Assembly: GCA_963704815.1 (NCBI GenBank)
Contig: CAVPHU010000005.1
Coordinates: 558,001-622,000, forward strand
Direction of reading: 5' to 3'
Source: DATKWD01 sp963704815
GTDB lineage: Bacteria > Actinomycetota > Acidimicrobiia > Acidimicrobiales > Salinilacustritrichaceae
Length of the DNA stretch: 64,000 nucleotides
Each line of letters opens with the position of its first letter. Within the stretch, counting starts at the first letter, position 1. The translations under genes and the position numbers were made by a program. Under the pieces are notes generated by a model. It was not told where the DNA came from. It saw only the letters and a program-made list of their open reading frames with translations, and made no database searches. This document shows positions 7,587 to 17,791 of the stretch, piece by piece.

Positions 7587-8024
7587 GTGACGCAGCGGGG
7601 CGAGGACACCTGGGAGTCGGTGCTGCGATTCCTGCGCCGGACCGAGCAGGTGATGGACGCCAACCTCCGCGACCGCATCGGCTCTGGGCTCGACGAGTAC
7701 GACGTCCTGCATCAACTCGTGGTGGCCGAGGTTCCCCTCCGGATGGGCGACCTCGCCCAGCGGCTCCTGGTCGCCAACAGCTCGTGTCATCGGCTCGTGA
7801 CCAGGCTCGCCGGCGCCGGGCTCGTCACCCGCGAACCCGGGACCCAGGACCGACGCGAAATCCATGTCCGGATCACCTCGGCCGGTCGGGCCCTGCACCG
7901 TCGCATGGCGGCCGTCCACACCCGCGACATCGAACGCGAGTTCACCGATCGCCTCACGAACGACGAGATCCGCACCGTCGGACGCATCTTCGATCACCTC
8001 GGGGCCGGCGCCGACCGCGCCTGA
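7587..8024 (+). CDS. MarR family transcriptional regulator
   Basis: A 145-residue winged-helix regulator. The recognition region (MGDLAQRLLVANSSCHRLVTRL) and the beta-wing (PGTQDRREIHVRITSAG) are typical of MarR. The GTG start at 7587 lies one base after the transcription start predicted from the TACCAT hexamer at 7574-7579. A strong inverted repeat just upstream is the likely operator. The next gene, a renalase-like flavoprotein, begins 2 nt after the stop, so both are probably co-transcribed and the flavoprotein is the likely regulated target. The ligand is unknown. Confidence 0.88.
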   Translation: MTQRGEDTWESVLRFLRRTEQVMDANLRDRIGSGLDEYDVLHQLVVAEVPLRMGDLAQRLLVANSSCHRLVTRLAGAGLVTREPGTQDRREIHVRITSAGRALHRRMAAVHTRDIEREFTDRLTNDEIRTVGRIFDHLGAGADRA

Positions 8025-8026
8025 TC

Positions 8027-9010
8027 ATGGAATCGCCCACGGTCGTCGTCGGTGCCGGACTCGCAGGCCTCAGCGCAGCTCGCTTCCTGGCCGAGGCCGG
8101 CCGCCCGGTCGTGGTCGTCGACAAGGGCCGCTCGGTCGGTGGCCGTCTCGCAACCCGCAGGATCGGCCAGGCCACCCTCGACCACGGGGCACAGTTCTTC
8201 ACCGTTCGCACCGACGGATTCGCCGGCGTCCTCGAGGAAGCGCAGGAAGCCGGGGTCGCATACGAATGGTGTCGGGGGTTCTCGGCCGCCGGCGACGGGT
8301 ACCCGCGCTACGCGGTCCACGGCGGCATGAACCAGCTGGCCAAGCACCTGGCGCGCGGCCTCGACGTGTCGCTCCGGACCGAGCTGACGTCGGCCTCGGC
8401 TCGCAGCGGTGGCTGGACACTCCGCCACGCCGACGGAACGATCGGAGCCCGGGCGCTCGTGCTCACCGCACCGATGCCCCAGAGCCTCGCACTCCTCGAT
8501 GCGGGCGGTGCGGCGCTCGATCCGGAGATCCGGGGCCGGATGGACCGGATCGACTACCACCCGACGCTGGCGCTGCTGGTTGCGCTCGACGCACCCCCGT
8601 CGGTGCCGGCGCCGGGGGGCGTGCAACTCGACGAGGGTCCGTTCGGGTTCGTGGCCGACAACCAGGCCAAGGGCATCTCGAGCTCACCCTCGGTGACCCT
8701 GCACGCGTCCCACGAACTGAGTCGGCGGCGCTGGGACGACGATCCCGAGGCGGTCCTGGACGACCTCATCCACCTGGCCCGCCCGTGGCTGGGCGAAGCC
8801 GGGATCGTGGAAGCCCAGCTCAAACGGTGGCGCTACGCCCAGCCCGTGGCACCGATCGCCCACGAGATCGATGCGACCACCATCGACGGCGCCCCGCTGG
8901 TCTTCGCGGGCGACGCCTTCGCCGGAGCGAAGGTCGAAGGCGCATTCCGTTCGGGGCGAGCAGCAGGGAGCCACCTCAGCGAGGTCCTGCGCCCGACCTC
9001 CAAGGCCTGA
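8027..9010 (+). CDS. FAD-dependent amine oxidase / renalase-like oxidoreductase
   Basis: A 327-residue flavoprotein. The N-terminus has a dinucleotide-binding fold (VVVGAGLAGLSAARFL, then a glycine-rich GGRLATRR), and a C-terminal FAD motif (LVFAGDAFAGAKVEGAF) is present. The spacing DHGAQFFTVR after the first motif is characteristic of the renalase-like amine oxidase group, which oxidises NAD(P)H isomers or amines. The substrate cannot be read from the sequence. It is co-transcribed with the preceding marR gene and ends directly against lon, whose stop codon is adjacent on the other strand. Confidence 0.82.
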   Translation: MESPTVVVGAGLAGLSAARFLAEAGRPVVVVDKGRSVGGRLATRRIGQATLDHGAQFFTVRTDGFAGVLEEAQEAGVAYEWCRGFSAAGDGYPRYAVHGGMNQLAKHLARGLDVSLRTELTSASARSGGWTLRHADGTIGARALVLTAPMPQSLALLDAGGAALDPEIRGRMDRIDYHPTLALLVALDAPPSVPAPGGVQLDEGPFGFVADNQAKGISSSPSVTLHASHELSRRRWDDDPEAVLDDLIHLARPWLGEAGIVEAQLKRWRYAQPVAPIAHEIDATTIDGAPLVFAGDAFAGAKVEGAFRSGRAAGSHLSEVLRPTSKA

Positions 9011-11350
<2,340 letters not shown>

Positions 11351-11374
11351 AGAGCACCTCGCTCTCGAAGGGGT

Positions 11375-11388
11375 GTAATCTGAATTAC
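11375..11388. promoter_or_regulatory. Short inverted repeat upstream of lon
   Basis: GTAAT-CTGA-ATTAC, perfect 5-bp arms, about 25 bp upstream of the lon start. The same ATTAC/GTAAT half-site occurs upstream of the gene at 29493. It does not match the known HAIR or ClgR consensus. Confidence 0.3.
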
Positions 11389-11541
11389 GACCTTACCCCG
11401 GTGCGGGGATTTCCGGCAGACCGAGCAGCTCGAACAGGTGTTCGTCATCGAACGGGAATGAAGTTCGGTCCCCTACGGTTCTCTGGTGCACGGCCCTCGT
11501 CGGGCCTCCCATCCACCCACCGCACTGAGGAGCGAGCCCCC

Positions 11542-11868
11542 ATGGCCGCAGGTATCACGGATCTGACCGACACCACCTTCGACGAGACGATCGGCTCGGC
11601 GACCGAAGCCGTCGTCGTGGACTTCTGGGCCGAGTGGTGCGGTCCGTGCAAGATGGTCGCCCCGGTCCTCGAAGAGATCGCGGGCGAGCACGAGGGCAAG
11701 CTCAGGGTCACCAAGCTGAACGTCGACGAGAACCCCGACATCGCCCGCCGCTTCGATGTGATGAGCATCCCGACGATGATCGTGTTCAAGGACGGCGAAC
11801 CGGCCAAGCGCATCGTCGGCGCCAAGGGCAAGGGTGCCCTGCTCGAGGACTTCAGCGAATTCCTCTGA
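11542..11868 (+). CDS. trxA: Thioredoxin
   Basis: A 108-residue thioredoxin, the small dithiol protein reduced by TrxB. The active site is WAEWCGPCK with the expected CGPC pair, and the cis-proline loop MSIPTMIVFKDG follows at the usual distance. The ATG at 11542 has a GAGGAG ribosome site 9 nt upstream; the longer open frame further upstream has no support. It converges with parB across a short intergenic region that holds a DnaA box. Confidence 0.97.
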   Translation: MAAGITDLTDTTFDETIGSATEAVVVDFWAEWCGPCKMVAPVLEEIAGEHEGKLRVTKLNVDENPDIARRFDVMSIPTMIVFKDGEPAKRIVGAKGKGALLEDFSEFL

Positions 11869-11909
11869 AGCGGGCACGCTCACCTCTACCCACAGGCTGT
11901 GCGTAAGGC

Positions 11910-11918
11910 TGTGGACAA
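11910..11918. promoter_or_regulatory. DnaA box between trxA and parB
   Basis: TGTGGACAA, the inverse of TTGTCCACA, matches the high-GC actinobacterial DnaA-box consensus. It is about 6 kb from dnaA in a 149-bp gap between convergent genes; weaker CCACAG/CTGTG sequences flank it. Confidence 0.55.
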
Positions 11919-12017
11919 TCAACAACCTCTGGTCGAGTCGCCCTCGATCAGGGGTTGTTGCGGTTTTTGGCCGGCACGACGGGAAGCGGCGAACCTTGGC
12001 CCTCTCGGCGCCGCTCC

Positions 12018-12908
12018 CTAGCCCACGATCGTTCGGTAGATTCGCTCGAGGTCGGCCAGGTCGGCGAAGTCGATGACCACCTTGCCGGTCCCTTTGCCGC
12101 CCCGCACCGACACGCGGGTGTCGAGGTGGTCGGCCAGCAGGTGCTCGAGCTCGAGGAGCCCGGGTTCGGCCAGCGGGGCCGGTCTCGCTGGCGGAGCGGG
12201 CGGGGTCACCGGATCGGATTCGGGCTCGGACACCTCATCGGCATGTTCGTGGGCCCGGACCTCGCCCTCGGCCTCGCGCACCGACAGGCCGTCGGCTAGG
12301 ATCCGTTCGGCCAGCCGCTCCTGGAACATGCGGTCCGGTGAACCGAGCAAGGCCCGCGCATGGCCGGCCGAGAGGCGGTTGTCGGCCACCATCGCCTGAA
12401 TCTTGGGCGGCAGCTGGAACAGCCGGAGTGTGTTGGCCACCGCCGACCGGCTCTTGCCGACCCGCTTGGCGACGTCCTCCTGGGTCAGCTCGAAGTCCTC
12501 GACGAGCTGCTGGTAGGCCGCCGCTTCCTCGAGGGCGTTGAGATCCTCACGATGGAGGTTCTCGACCAGCGCCTGTTCGAGGCTGCCGAGATCCTCGGTC
12601 TCGCGCACCACCACGGGAACGGTTTGCAGTCCCGCCCGCTTGGCCGCTCGCCACCGACGCTCGCCTGCGATGAGCTCGTACTCCCCCGCATCAACGGCCC
12701 GCACCAGCACGGGCTGCAACACGCCGAGCTCCCGGATCGACGCCGTGAGGCCGGCCAGGGACTCCTCGTCGAAGTGTCCGCGCGGCTGGTGGCGATTCGG
12801 CTTGATCGCCGACACGGCCACCTCGGTGAGCGACGATCCTGCCCCGCCGGTGACATCGGTCGGGATCAGTGCGCCCAAGCCCTTGCCCAGACCACTCTTG
12901 CGTGTCAT
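12018..12908 (-). CDS. parB: Chromosome partitioning protein ParB
   Basis: A 296-residue ParB, the CTP-dependent clamp that loads at parS and spreads. The N-terminus GLGKGLGALIP is typical. The CTPase motif GERRWRAAKRAGL and the ENLHREDLN box are present, followed by a helix-turn-helix (LTQEDVAKRVGKSRSAVANT). A proline-rich linker precedes the C-terminal dimerisation domain. It follows parA by 22 bp in the same operon, and two parS sites lie upstream of parA. Confidence 0.97.
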   Translation of the reverse strand: MTRKSGLGKGLGALIPTDVTGGAGSSLTEVAVSAIKPNRHQPRGHFDEESLAGLTASIRELGVLQPVLVRAVDAGEYELIAGERRWRAAKRAGLQTVPVVVRETEDLGSLEQALVENLHREDLNALEEAAAYQQLVEDFELTQEDVAKRVGKSRSAVANTLRLFQLPPKIQAMVADNRLSAGHARALLGSPDRMFQERLAERILADGLSVREAEGEVRAHEHADEVSEPESDPVTPPAPPARPAPLAEPGLLELEHLLADHLDTRVSVRGGKGTGKVVIDFADLADLERIYRTIVG

Positions 12909-12930
12909 CAGATCTCCCTTTTCTCCATGC

Positions 12931-14013
12931 TCACGACGGAGCCGGCCCGCCGGCGATCTCGCGGGCGAGTTCGCTGTAGGCGATCGCGCCGCGGCTCGAC
13001 GGATCGAAGGACAGAATGGGTTGCCCGTACGACGGTGCCTCCGAGAGGCGGACCGTTCGCGGAATCACCATCCGAGCCACCTTGTCGCCGAAGTGGTCGC
13101 GGACTTCGCCCGCCACCTGGTCGGAGAGCTTGGTGCGGGCGTCGTACATCACGAGCACCACGATCGACAGCTCGAGCTCGGGGTTCAGATTGCGACTGAC
13201 CAGTTCGACGTTGCGCAGGAGTTGCCCGAGCCCTTCGAGGGCGTAGTACTCGCACTGGATGGGCACCAGGACCTCGTTGGCGGCAGCCAACCCATTGACC
13301 GTCAACAGCCCGAGTGACGGCGGGCAGTCGATGAGGACGTAGTCGTAGTCATCGATGATCTCGTCGAGGGCTCGCTTGAGCCGGTGTTCGCGACTGAACG
13401 CCGGCACCAACTCGATCTCGGCGCCGGCCAGGTCGAGGCTCGATGGTGCCACGAACAGATTCCGGACCGAGGTCGGCTCGAGGGTGTCTTCCAGCGGGAC
13501 GTCGTGCAACATGACGTCGTACATCGAGGCGTCGAGATCGCGGATGTTGATCCCGAGACCGGTGCTGGAGTTGCCCTGGGGATCGAGGTCGACCACCAGG
13601 ACTCGGTAGCCGATGTCCGCCAAACAGGCACCCAGGTTGACCGTGGTGGTGGTCTTGCCGACCCCACCCTTCTGATTGGCCACGGCGATGATCCGGGGCA
13701 GGTCTCGGACCAGCGGATCGACCGCGCGGGTCACCCGCGCCGGGCCCGGCTGCTCGTCGCCATCGGTGGTGTCGTCGGCCGGCGCCGCCTCGTCCACAGC
13801 GTCGGTCGAGGGATCCCCCTCGTCGGTCGGATCGGGCGCGGGTGCTCGGTCGACCTCGGGTCGCGTCTCCTCGGGTGGCGTCTCCTCGGGAGCGGTTGGT
13901 GGCGAGGCGTCATCGGTGGATGGCTCGGCCGTGCCAGCTGCTTCGTCGCGAGCCTGACGGAGACGGTCGAAGATGGCCTGACCGCGGGCCGCAAGGTCGT
14001 CATCGGTCGGCAC
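12931..14013 (-). CDS. parA: Chromosome partitioning ATPase ParA
   Basis: A deviant-Walker ATPase that moves ParB-parS complexes. The Walker A motif is KGGVGKTTTTVNLG, with IDCPPSLGLLT as the Walker B region. The frame extends to a GTG at 14082, but the GTG at 14013 has GAGGA 7 nt upstream and is preferred, giving 360 residues; GTG at 14019 is also possible. About 80 residues of acidic, proline-rich, probably disordered sequence precede the ATPase domain, longer than in the shortest ParA proteins and common in actinobacteria. It is followed by parB. Confidence 0.94.
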   Translation of the reverse strand: MPTDDDLAARGQAIFDRLRQARDEAAGTAEPSTDDASPPTAPEETPPEETRPEVDRAPAPDPTDEGDPSTDAVDEAAPADDTTDGDEQPGPARVTRAVDPLVRDLPRIIAVANQKGGVGKTTTTVNLGACLADIGYRVLVVDLDPQGNSSTGLGINIRDLDASMYDVMLHDVPLEDTLEPTSVRNLFVAPSSLDLAGAEIELVPAFSREHRLKRALDEIIDDYDYVLIDCPPSLGLLTVNGLAAANEVLVPIQCEYYALEGLGQLLRNVELVSRNLNPELELSIVVLVMYDARTKLSDQVAGEVRDHFGDKVARMVIPRTVRLSEAPSYGQPILSFDPSSRGAIAYSELAREIAGGPAPS

Positions 14014-14091
14014 CGGCACATCCTCGCCGTCCCAGCGCCTCCGATCAAGCACCCTCGCCAGGTTTCCGCCCGGTCGCGCCAACCCGGTTGC

Positions 14092-14107
14092 TGTTTCACG
14101 TGAAACA
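14092..14107. other. parS: parS site, perfect consensus
   Basis: TGTTTCACGTGAAACA is the exact 16-bp palindromic parS consensus bound by ParB. It lies just upstream of parA. Confidence 0.97.
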
Positions 14108-14139
14108 CGTCGGTCAGGGCCGGCGCACGCTCGCCCAGG

Positions 14140-14155
14140 CGTTCCACGTGAAACA
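14140..14155. other. parS: Second parS site, two mismatches
   Basis: CGTTCCACGTGAAACA differs from the parS consensus at two positions in the left half. It lies 32 bp from the perfect site, between parA and rsmG, so the two could form a ParB-loading pair. Confidence 0.85.
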
Positions 14156-14204
14156 CCGGTGAGGACCCATCCACCGATGGCCTGGGCGGCCCCGGGGGAG
14201 ACGA

Positions 14205-14813
14205 TCAGAACCGGGGCCGCTTGGCCGGGAGGCCGACCTTGCGTGGCACGTCCTCGGGGCAGACGCCCACCAACTCGAGGGTCACCATGCCGGGCGGACC
14301 CACCATGCGCTCCGCAGGACCGAATCCGAGCACGGCCACCTCCTCAGCAGGCCAGCGGTCCGTCGCCGAGCCGGCGGGAGGTTCACTCACGATGAGGCGA
14401 CCACCAGGAACCAGCAGGGGAGCCCCACATTCGGCCACGACCGCCGGCGGCCCGAACGACCGCGCGGTCACGACATCGAACGTGCCCCGATGGGCACCTC
14501 GCCCCACGGCCTCCGCCCGCTCCTCCAGGACGGTTCCCTCCACCTCCAGGTCGGCCAGCGCCTGGGTGAGGAATCGAACACGAGTCCGTCTGCTCTCGAC
14601 GAAGGTCCAGTGCATCGCTGGGCGAGCCACCGCCAGCACCAGGCCAGGAAGGCCACCGCCGGTCCCCAGGTCCGCACCCCGGACGGCCCCGGGCGGCACC
14701 AGACCGAGGAACGCCTCGGCGTGCTCGCGGTGCGACGCGACAGAACCGGGGCCGATGAGACCCCGGTTCTGTGCGTCGCGCAGGACCGCGTCCAACCGTT
14801 CGGTCGCGGTCAT
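14205..14813 (-). CDS. rsmG: 16S rRNA (guanine-N7)-methyltransferase RsmG
   Basis: A 202-residue RsmG (GidB), which uses S-adenosylmethionine to methylate G527 of 16S rRNA. The SAM motif GADLGTGGGLPGL and the following FVESRRTRVRFL are diagnostic. It is about the family's usual length (200-240). It follows jag by 10 bp in the rpmH-to-rsmG run. The parS sites separate it from parA. Confidence 0.95.
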   Translation of the reverse strand: MTATERLDAVLRDAQNRGLIGPGSVASHREHAEAFLGLVPPGAVRGADLGTGGGLPGLVLAVARPAMHWTFVESRRTRVRFLTQALADLEVEGTVLEERAEAVGRGAHRGTFDVVTARSFGPPAVVAECGAPLLVPGGRLIVSEPPAGSATDRWPAEEVAVLGFGPAERMVGPPGMVTLELVGVCPEDVPRKVGLPAKRPRF

Positions 14814-14823
14814 GTCGGGCGGC

Positions 14824-15789
14824 TCAGCTCGCCGGTTCGATCACGACCCGGCGGCGCGGGTCCTCGCCCTCGGAGATGGTCGACACCCCGTCGATGTCGT
14901 TGCAGGTGTCGTGCACGACCTTGCGGTCGGCCGCGGCCATCGGCTCGAGCGCCTTGGCCGTGTCGCTCTCGATCACCTCGGCGGCGATCTTCTGGGTGAA
15001 CTCAGCGAGCGCGTTGCGGCGCTTCTCGCGGTACTGCGCGATGTCGAGGTGGACCCGGCCCGCGGCCCGACCCGACAGCGTCTGCGCGCTCGCCGCACGG
15101 GAGAGCTCGCCGATGGCCTGCAACGTCTGCCCACGCGGCCCGATCAGGAGACCCAGATCACTTCCGTCGACCACGACCTCGGTGTTCTCGTCGTCGATGG
15201 GTCGGATGTCGACGTCGCCGTCGAAGTCGAACGCATCGAGCAGCCCACGGAGAAAGTCCGCCGTGGCTTCGGCCTGTTCGGAAAGGGTGATGTCGGACAC
15301 AGTGGCCCCCTTGTCGGTGGTCGAGGCCTTCGCCTCGACGGTGGATGGATCATGGTCCCTCGGCATGGTCGCCTCGGTCGATTCGTCGGTCGTTGCGGGG
15401 GCGCTGGCCGCCGCCCGGGTCTTCTTGGCCGGTCGAGAGGAGGTGGCCTTGGCGCCGGTTCCCTCGGCGGCCGCATCGGTCTTGGCCGACGGAGCGCCGA
15501 TCTCGCCGGCCTTGGCCTTGTGCTTCGCCGTGCTCTTGCCCTTTCGGGAGCCACGGCCCGAGGACCGCTTGGACTTCCCTCGGCGCTCGCGGCGTTCGAT
15601 CTTGGGCCGCGGGGTCCGAGGCACCACTCTGGCTCGGACCCGGGCTTCACCCCGCATACGGCCGAACAAGCCGGGCTCCGGGGTCTCGAGGACCTCGAAC
15701 TCGGCTTCGGCGTCGTCGATCCCCAACTCGTCCAGTGCCCGTTCCTTGGCCTCGGGCACGGTCGAGGCAGTGGTGACGACCCATTCCAT
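14824..15789 (-). CDS. jag: Jag/KhpB-type KH-R3H RNA-binding protein
   Basis: A 321-residue protein with the Jag N-terminal domain (about 1-55, EPGLFGRMRGEARVRARV), a long Lys/Ala/Ser-rich linker (about 60-160), a KH domain with the loop GPRGQTLQ near residue 222, and a C-terminal R3H domain (RVHLDIAQYREKRR onward). In other bacteria it binds RNA and affects division and envelope synthesis. The linker is unusually long and low in complexity. Its ATG overlaps the yidC stop by one base (TGATG), so translation is probably coupled. Confidence 0.92.
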   Translation of the reverse strand: MEWVVTTASTVPEAKERALDELGIDDAEAEFEVLETPEPGLFGRMRGEARVRARVVPRTPRPKIERRERRGKSKRSSGRGSRKGKSTAKHKAKAGEIGAPSAKTDAAAEGTGAKATSSRPAKKTRAAASAPATTDESTEATMPRDHDPSTVEAKASTTDKGATVSDITLSEQAEATADFLRGLLDAFDFDGDVDIRPIDDENTEVVVDGSDLGLLIGPRGQTLQAIGELSRAASAQTLSGRAAGRVHLDIAQYREKRRNALAEFTQKIAAEVIESDTAKALEPMAAADRKVVHDTCNDIDGVSTISEGEDPRRRVVIEPAS

Positions 15790-16748
15790 CAGCGGCGCTT
15801 CTTCTTCTTCTTGGAACGGTTCGCGGCCTTGGCCTTCTTCGCCGCCAACTCGCGAGCCTCCTCGCGGCTCGGCGTCGGTCGCCCCTTCGCCGGCGTGTAG
15901 TTCTTGGCGTCGGGGTCGGTCGACTGCGTCTCCTGCTTGGAGTCCTGCTTGGCCTTGCGCGCCTCGGCGGCCGCCTCTTGCGCCTTGCGTCCGGCCGAGT
16001 CCTCGGCACCGTAGAGCGACTTGGTGATGTACGCCTGCTGGCCCACCCGGTAGAGGTTCGACGTCACGAAGTAGACGACCAGTGCCGCCGGGAACGACCA
16101 GGCGAACACGACCGTGATCAACGGGAGGAACTTCATGACCGCCGCACCCGGAGCCTGGGCGGCGTTCGGGTTCCGGCTGCGGATCTGGTACTGCTGGTAG
16201 AACGACGTCACGGCGACGATGGCGATCAGCAGCAGGTAGGGCAGGAAGGTCGTGACCCCTTCGCCCAGGACCGACGATGCGCTCCGCGACAGGTCGATGC
16301 CGAAGCTCGTCATCGTGTCGGAGCCCGCCAGATTCCGGTACATCTCCGAGTCGAGCGGCAGGTGATCGGGATCGAAGGTGACGCCGTCCGGGGCCGTCCG
16401 AGTCAACCCCTGCACGAGACGGAACAGCACGAGGAAGATCGGGGCCTGGATCAGCAGGGGGAGACAGCCACCGAGCGGGTTGATGCCGTTCTCCTGGTAG
16501 AACTTCATCAACTCCTGATTCATCACCTCGCGGTCGTCTTTGTACTTCGTCTGGATCCGCTTCATCTCGGGCTGCAGGGCCTGCATCTGCAGCATGGACT
16601 TCGTGCCCTTGAGGGTGACCGGCGTGGTCACCAGCATCACCACCAGGGTGAGCATCGCGATGGCGATGGCGTAGTTCGGAATCAGCTGGTAGAAGAACGC
16701 GAGCACCCAGCCCATCGCGTCGAAAAAGCCGTTGATGATGTCACCCAT
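15789..16748 (-). CDS. yidC: Membrane protein insertase YidC
   Basis: A 319-residue YidC/Oxa1-type insertase that places proteins in the cytoplasmic membrane. The start at 16748 gives the usual actinobacterial beginning (MGDIINGFFDAMGWVLAFFY). The conserved TPVTLKGTKSMLQMQALQPE stretch and GINPLGGCLPLLIQAPIF core are present, and the C-terminus is very basic (KKKKKRR), as expected for ribosome contact. It overlaps yidD by 8 bp upstream and jag by one base downstream. Confidence 0.96.
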   Translation of the reverse strand: MGDIINGFFDAMGWVLAFFYQLIPNYAIAIAMLTLVVMLVTTPVTLKGTKSMLQMQALQPEMKRIQTKYKDDREVMNQELMKFYQENGINPLGGCLPLLIQAPIFLVLFRLVQGLTRTAPDGVTFDPDHLPLDSEMYRNLAGSDTMTSFGIDLSRSASSVLGEGVTTFLPYLLLIAIVAVTSFYQQYQIRSRNPNAAQAPGAAVMKFLPLITVVFAWSFPAALVVYFVTSNLYRVGQQAYITKSLYGAEDSAGRKAQEAAAEARKAKQDSKQETQSTDPDAKNYTPAKGRPTPSREEARELAAKKAKAANRSKKKKKRR

Positions 16749-17001
16749 GTGCGTCCACCTCTGGACCGGTGCGAATGCGGGCCGGCGGAACCGGGTCCCA
16801 GCCGTGGCCACCCCAGGGATGACAGCGGCCGATCCGTCGCATGGCGAGCCAACTGCCCCGCAGTGCGCCGTGGCCATCGATGGCTTCTCGTGCGTACTGC
16901 GAGCAGGTGGGGGAGTAGCGGCACGGTGAAGGTCGGCTCGAGAACACCCATTGGTAGGCCCGCAACAGCGCGTCGATCGCGCGGACCCCGGGCCGCCTCA
17001 T
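16741..17001 (-). CDS. yidD: Membrane protein insertion efficiency factor YidD
   Basis: An 86-residue YidD. The diagnostic SPCRYSPTCSQYAREAI and CHPWGGHGWDPVP motifs are intact; the family assists YidC-dependent insertion. The ATG overlaps the rnpA stop (ATGA) and the 3' end overlaps yidC by 8 bp. Confidence 0.95.
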   Translation of the reverse strand: MRRPGVRAIDALLRAYQWVFSSRPSPCRYSPTCSQYAREAIDGHGALRGSWLAMRRIGRCHPWGGHGWDPVPPARIRTGPEVDAHG

Positions 17002-17318
17002 CTCGCCACCTCGGCCAGACAGGCCCGCACCTCGGTGCGGAGTTGATCGAACGTGTGTTCGTTCACCGGGCGTCGGAGCCCGATCAGGCACGCGCCATTC
17101 GGCAGCTCGCCGGCGCGATCGAGTTCGTCGAGCACGGCTCGGAGCCGCCGACGGGCCCGATTGCGGCTCACCGCCGACCCCATCGACGTGGTGATGGCGT
17201 AGGCGACCCGAAACGAGTCGTCCGGCGACACGACGAACCGCATCCACACCGCCCCGACGGTGCTCCGCCGACCGCGACGGAGCGCCTCGAAGGTTGCCCG
17301 ATCACCGATACCCCGAAT
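16998..17318 (-). CDS. rnpA: Ribonuclease P protein component, apparent ATT start
   Basis: The protein subunit of RNase P, which matures tRNA 5' ends. The RNR signature (SRNRARRRLRAVL) is clear. Starting at the first GTG (17249) gives only 83 residues and loses the conserved N-terminus. Upstream the frame continues in good homology (DRATFEALRRGRRS) to an ATT at 17318-17316, which overlaps the rpmH stop as TGATT, mirroring the TGATG junction of yidC and jag. That start gives 106 residues, near the family norm. No ATG, GTG or TTG is available upstream of the conserved region, so a near-cognate ATT start is inferred; a base error (ATG to ATT) is the alternative. Confidence 0.88.
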   Translation of the reverse strand: MRGIGDRATFEALRRGRRSTVGAVWMRFVVSPDDSFRVAYAITTSMGSAVSRNRARRRLRAVLDELDRAGELPNGACLIGLRRPVNEHTFDQLRTEVRACLAEVAR

Positions 17319-17452
17319 CAGGCGGACAGACGGGCCCGGCCCTTACGGCGCCGCGCCTTGACGATCGACCGGCCCGCACGGTCGGACATGCGATGGCGGA
17401 AACCGTGCTTCTTGGCCCGGCGGCGCCGGTTGGGCTGGTAAGTGCGCTTCAC
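17318..17452 (-). CDS. rpmH: 50S ribosomal protein L34
   Basis: A 44-residue L34 beginning MKRTYQPNRRRRAKKHGF and ending RKGRARLSA, the universal L34 pattern. The start is GTG at 17452 with GAGGA about 9 nt upstream. It is the first gene of the leftward rpmH-rnpA-yidD-yidC-jag-rsmG run. A TAGTTT hexamer on the minus strand at 17539-17534 is a likely promoter -10 box. Confidence 0.97.
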   Translation of the reverse strand: MKRTYQPNRRRRAKKHGFRHRMSDRAGRSIVKARRRKGRARLSA

Positions 17453-17791
17453 GTCGTCACATCCTCAACTCGAGCGTCGCCCCTGCGCGGAGGAGACGCG
17501 GTCGCCGTGCATCGGCGTTGATCCGAACACCCCAAACTAGCCTGCCCCACGACGCGCGCGACAACTGAGGCCCCGCCGACCCGTATCGGCGAGACTCGTT
17601 GGGAGGGACCCCCGAGGGCGCGTGCTACGGTGCCCGTCCCACGACAGGCTGCACCATGTCGGGACCCGCGAGGGCGCCGACGAGACCTGCAAGATCGAGA
17701 CAAGAACGCGCGGGGCCACGCCATTGACAAGCTTGTCCACACCATGTGGACAAGCTTGTGGAGTGCCCTACACCACATGAGGAGACCGGGG
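17453..17791. promoter_or_regulatory. Divergent rpmH-dnaA intergenic region
   Basis: A 339-bp gap without a gene. Leftward it holds the probable rpmH -10 (TAGTTT, minus, 17539-17534). Rightward a TACGGT at 17626-17631 is a possible dnaA -10, and TTGACA at 17724-17729 is a possible -35 of a second promoter. The right part contains the inverted DnaA boxes annotated separately. Confidence 0.6.
17727..17759. promoter_or_regulatory. Inverted DnaA boxes in a 15-bp hairpin upstream of dnaA
   Basis: ACAAGCTTGTCCACA and TGTGGACAAGCTTGT form perfect 15-bp arms around CCA. Each arm contains a perfect DnaA box (TTGTCCACA at 17733-17741, TGTGGACAA at 17745-17753). Each arm also contains the self-palindrome ACAAGCTTGT. 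The site lies 33 bp before the dnaA start and fits DnaA autoregulation; in RNA it would also form a stable hairpin. Confidence 0.85.

Noticed and set aside
16741..17249. GTG at 17249 as the rnpA start
   Set aside because: It removes the conserved DRATFEALRRGRRS region that is still in frame upstream.
17630..17791. N-terminal extension of DnaA from 17630 or 17744
   Set aside because: The extension is unlike DnaA, crosses the DnaA-box hairpin, and a good ribosome site serves the TTG at 17792.
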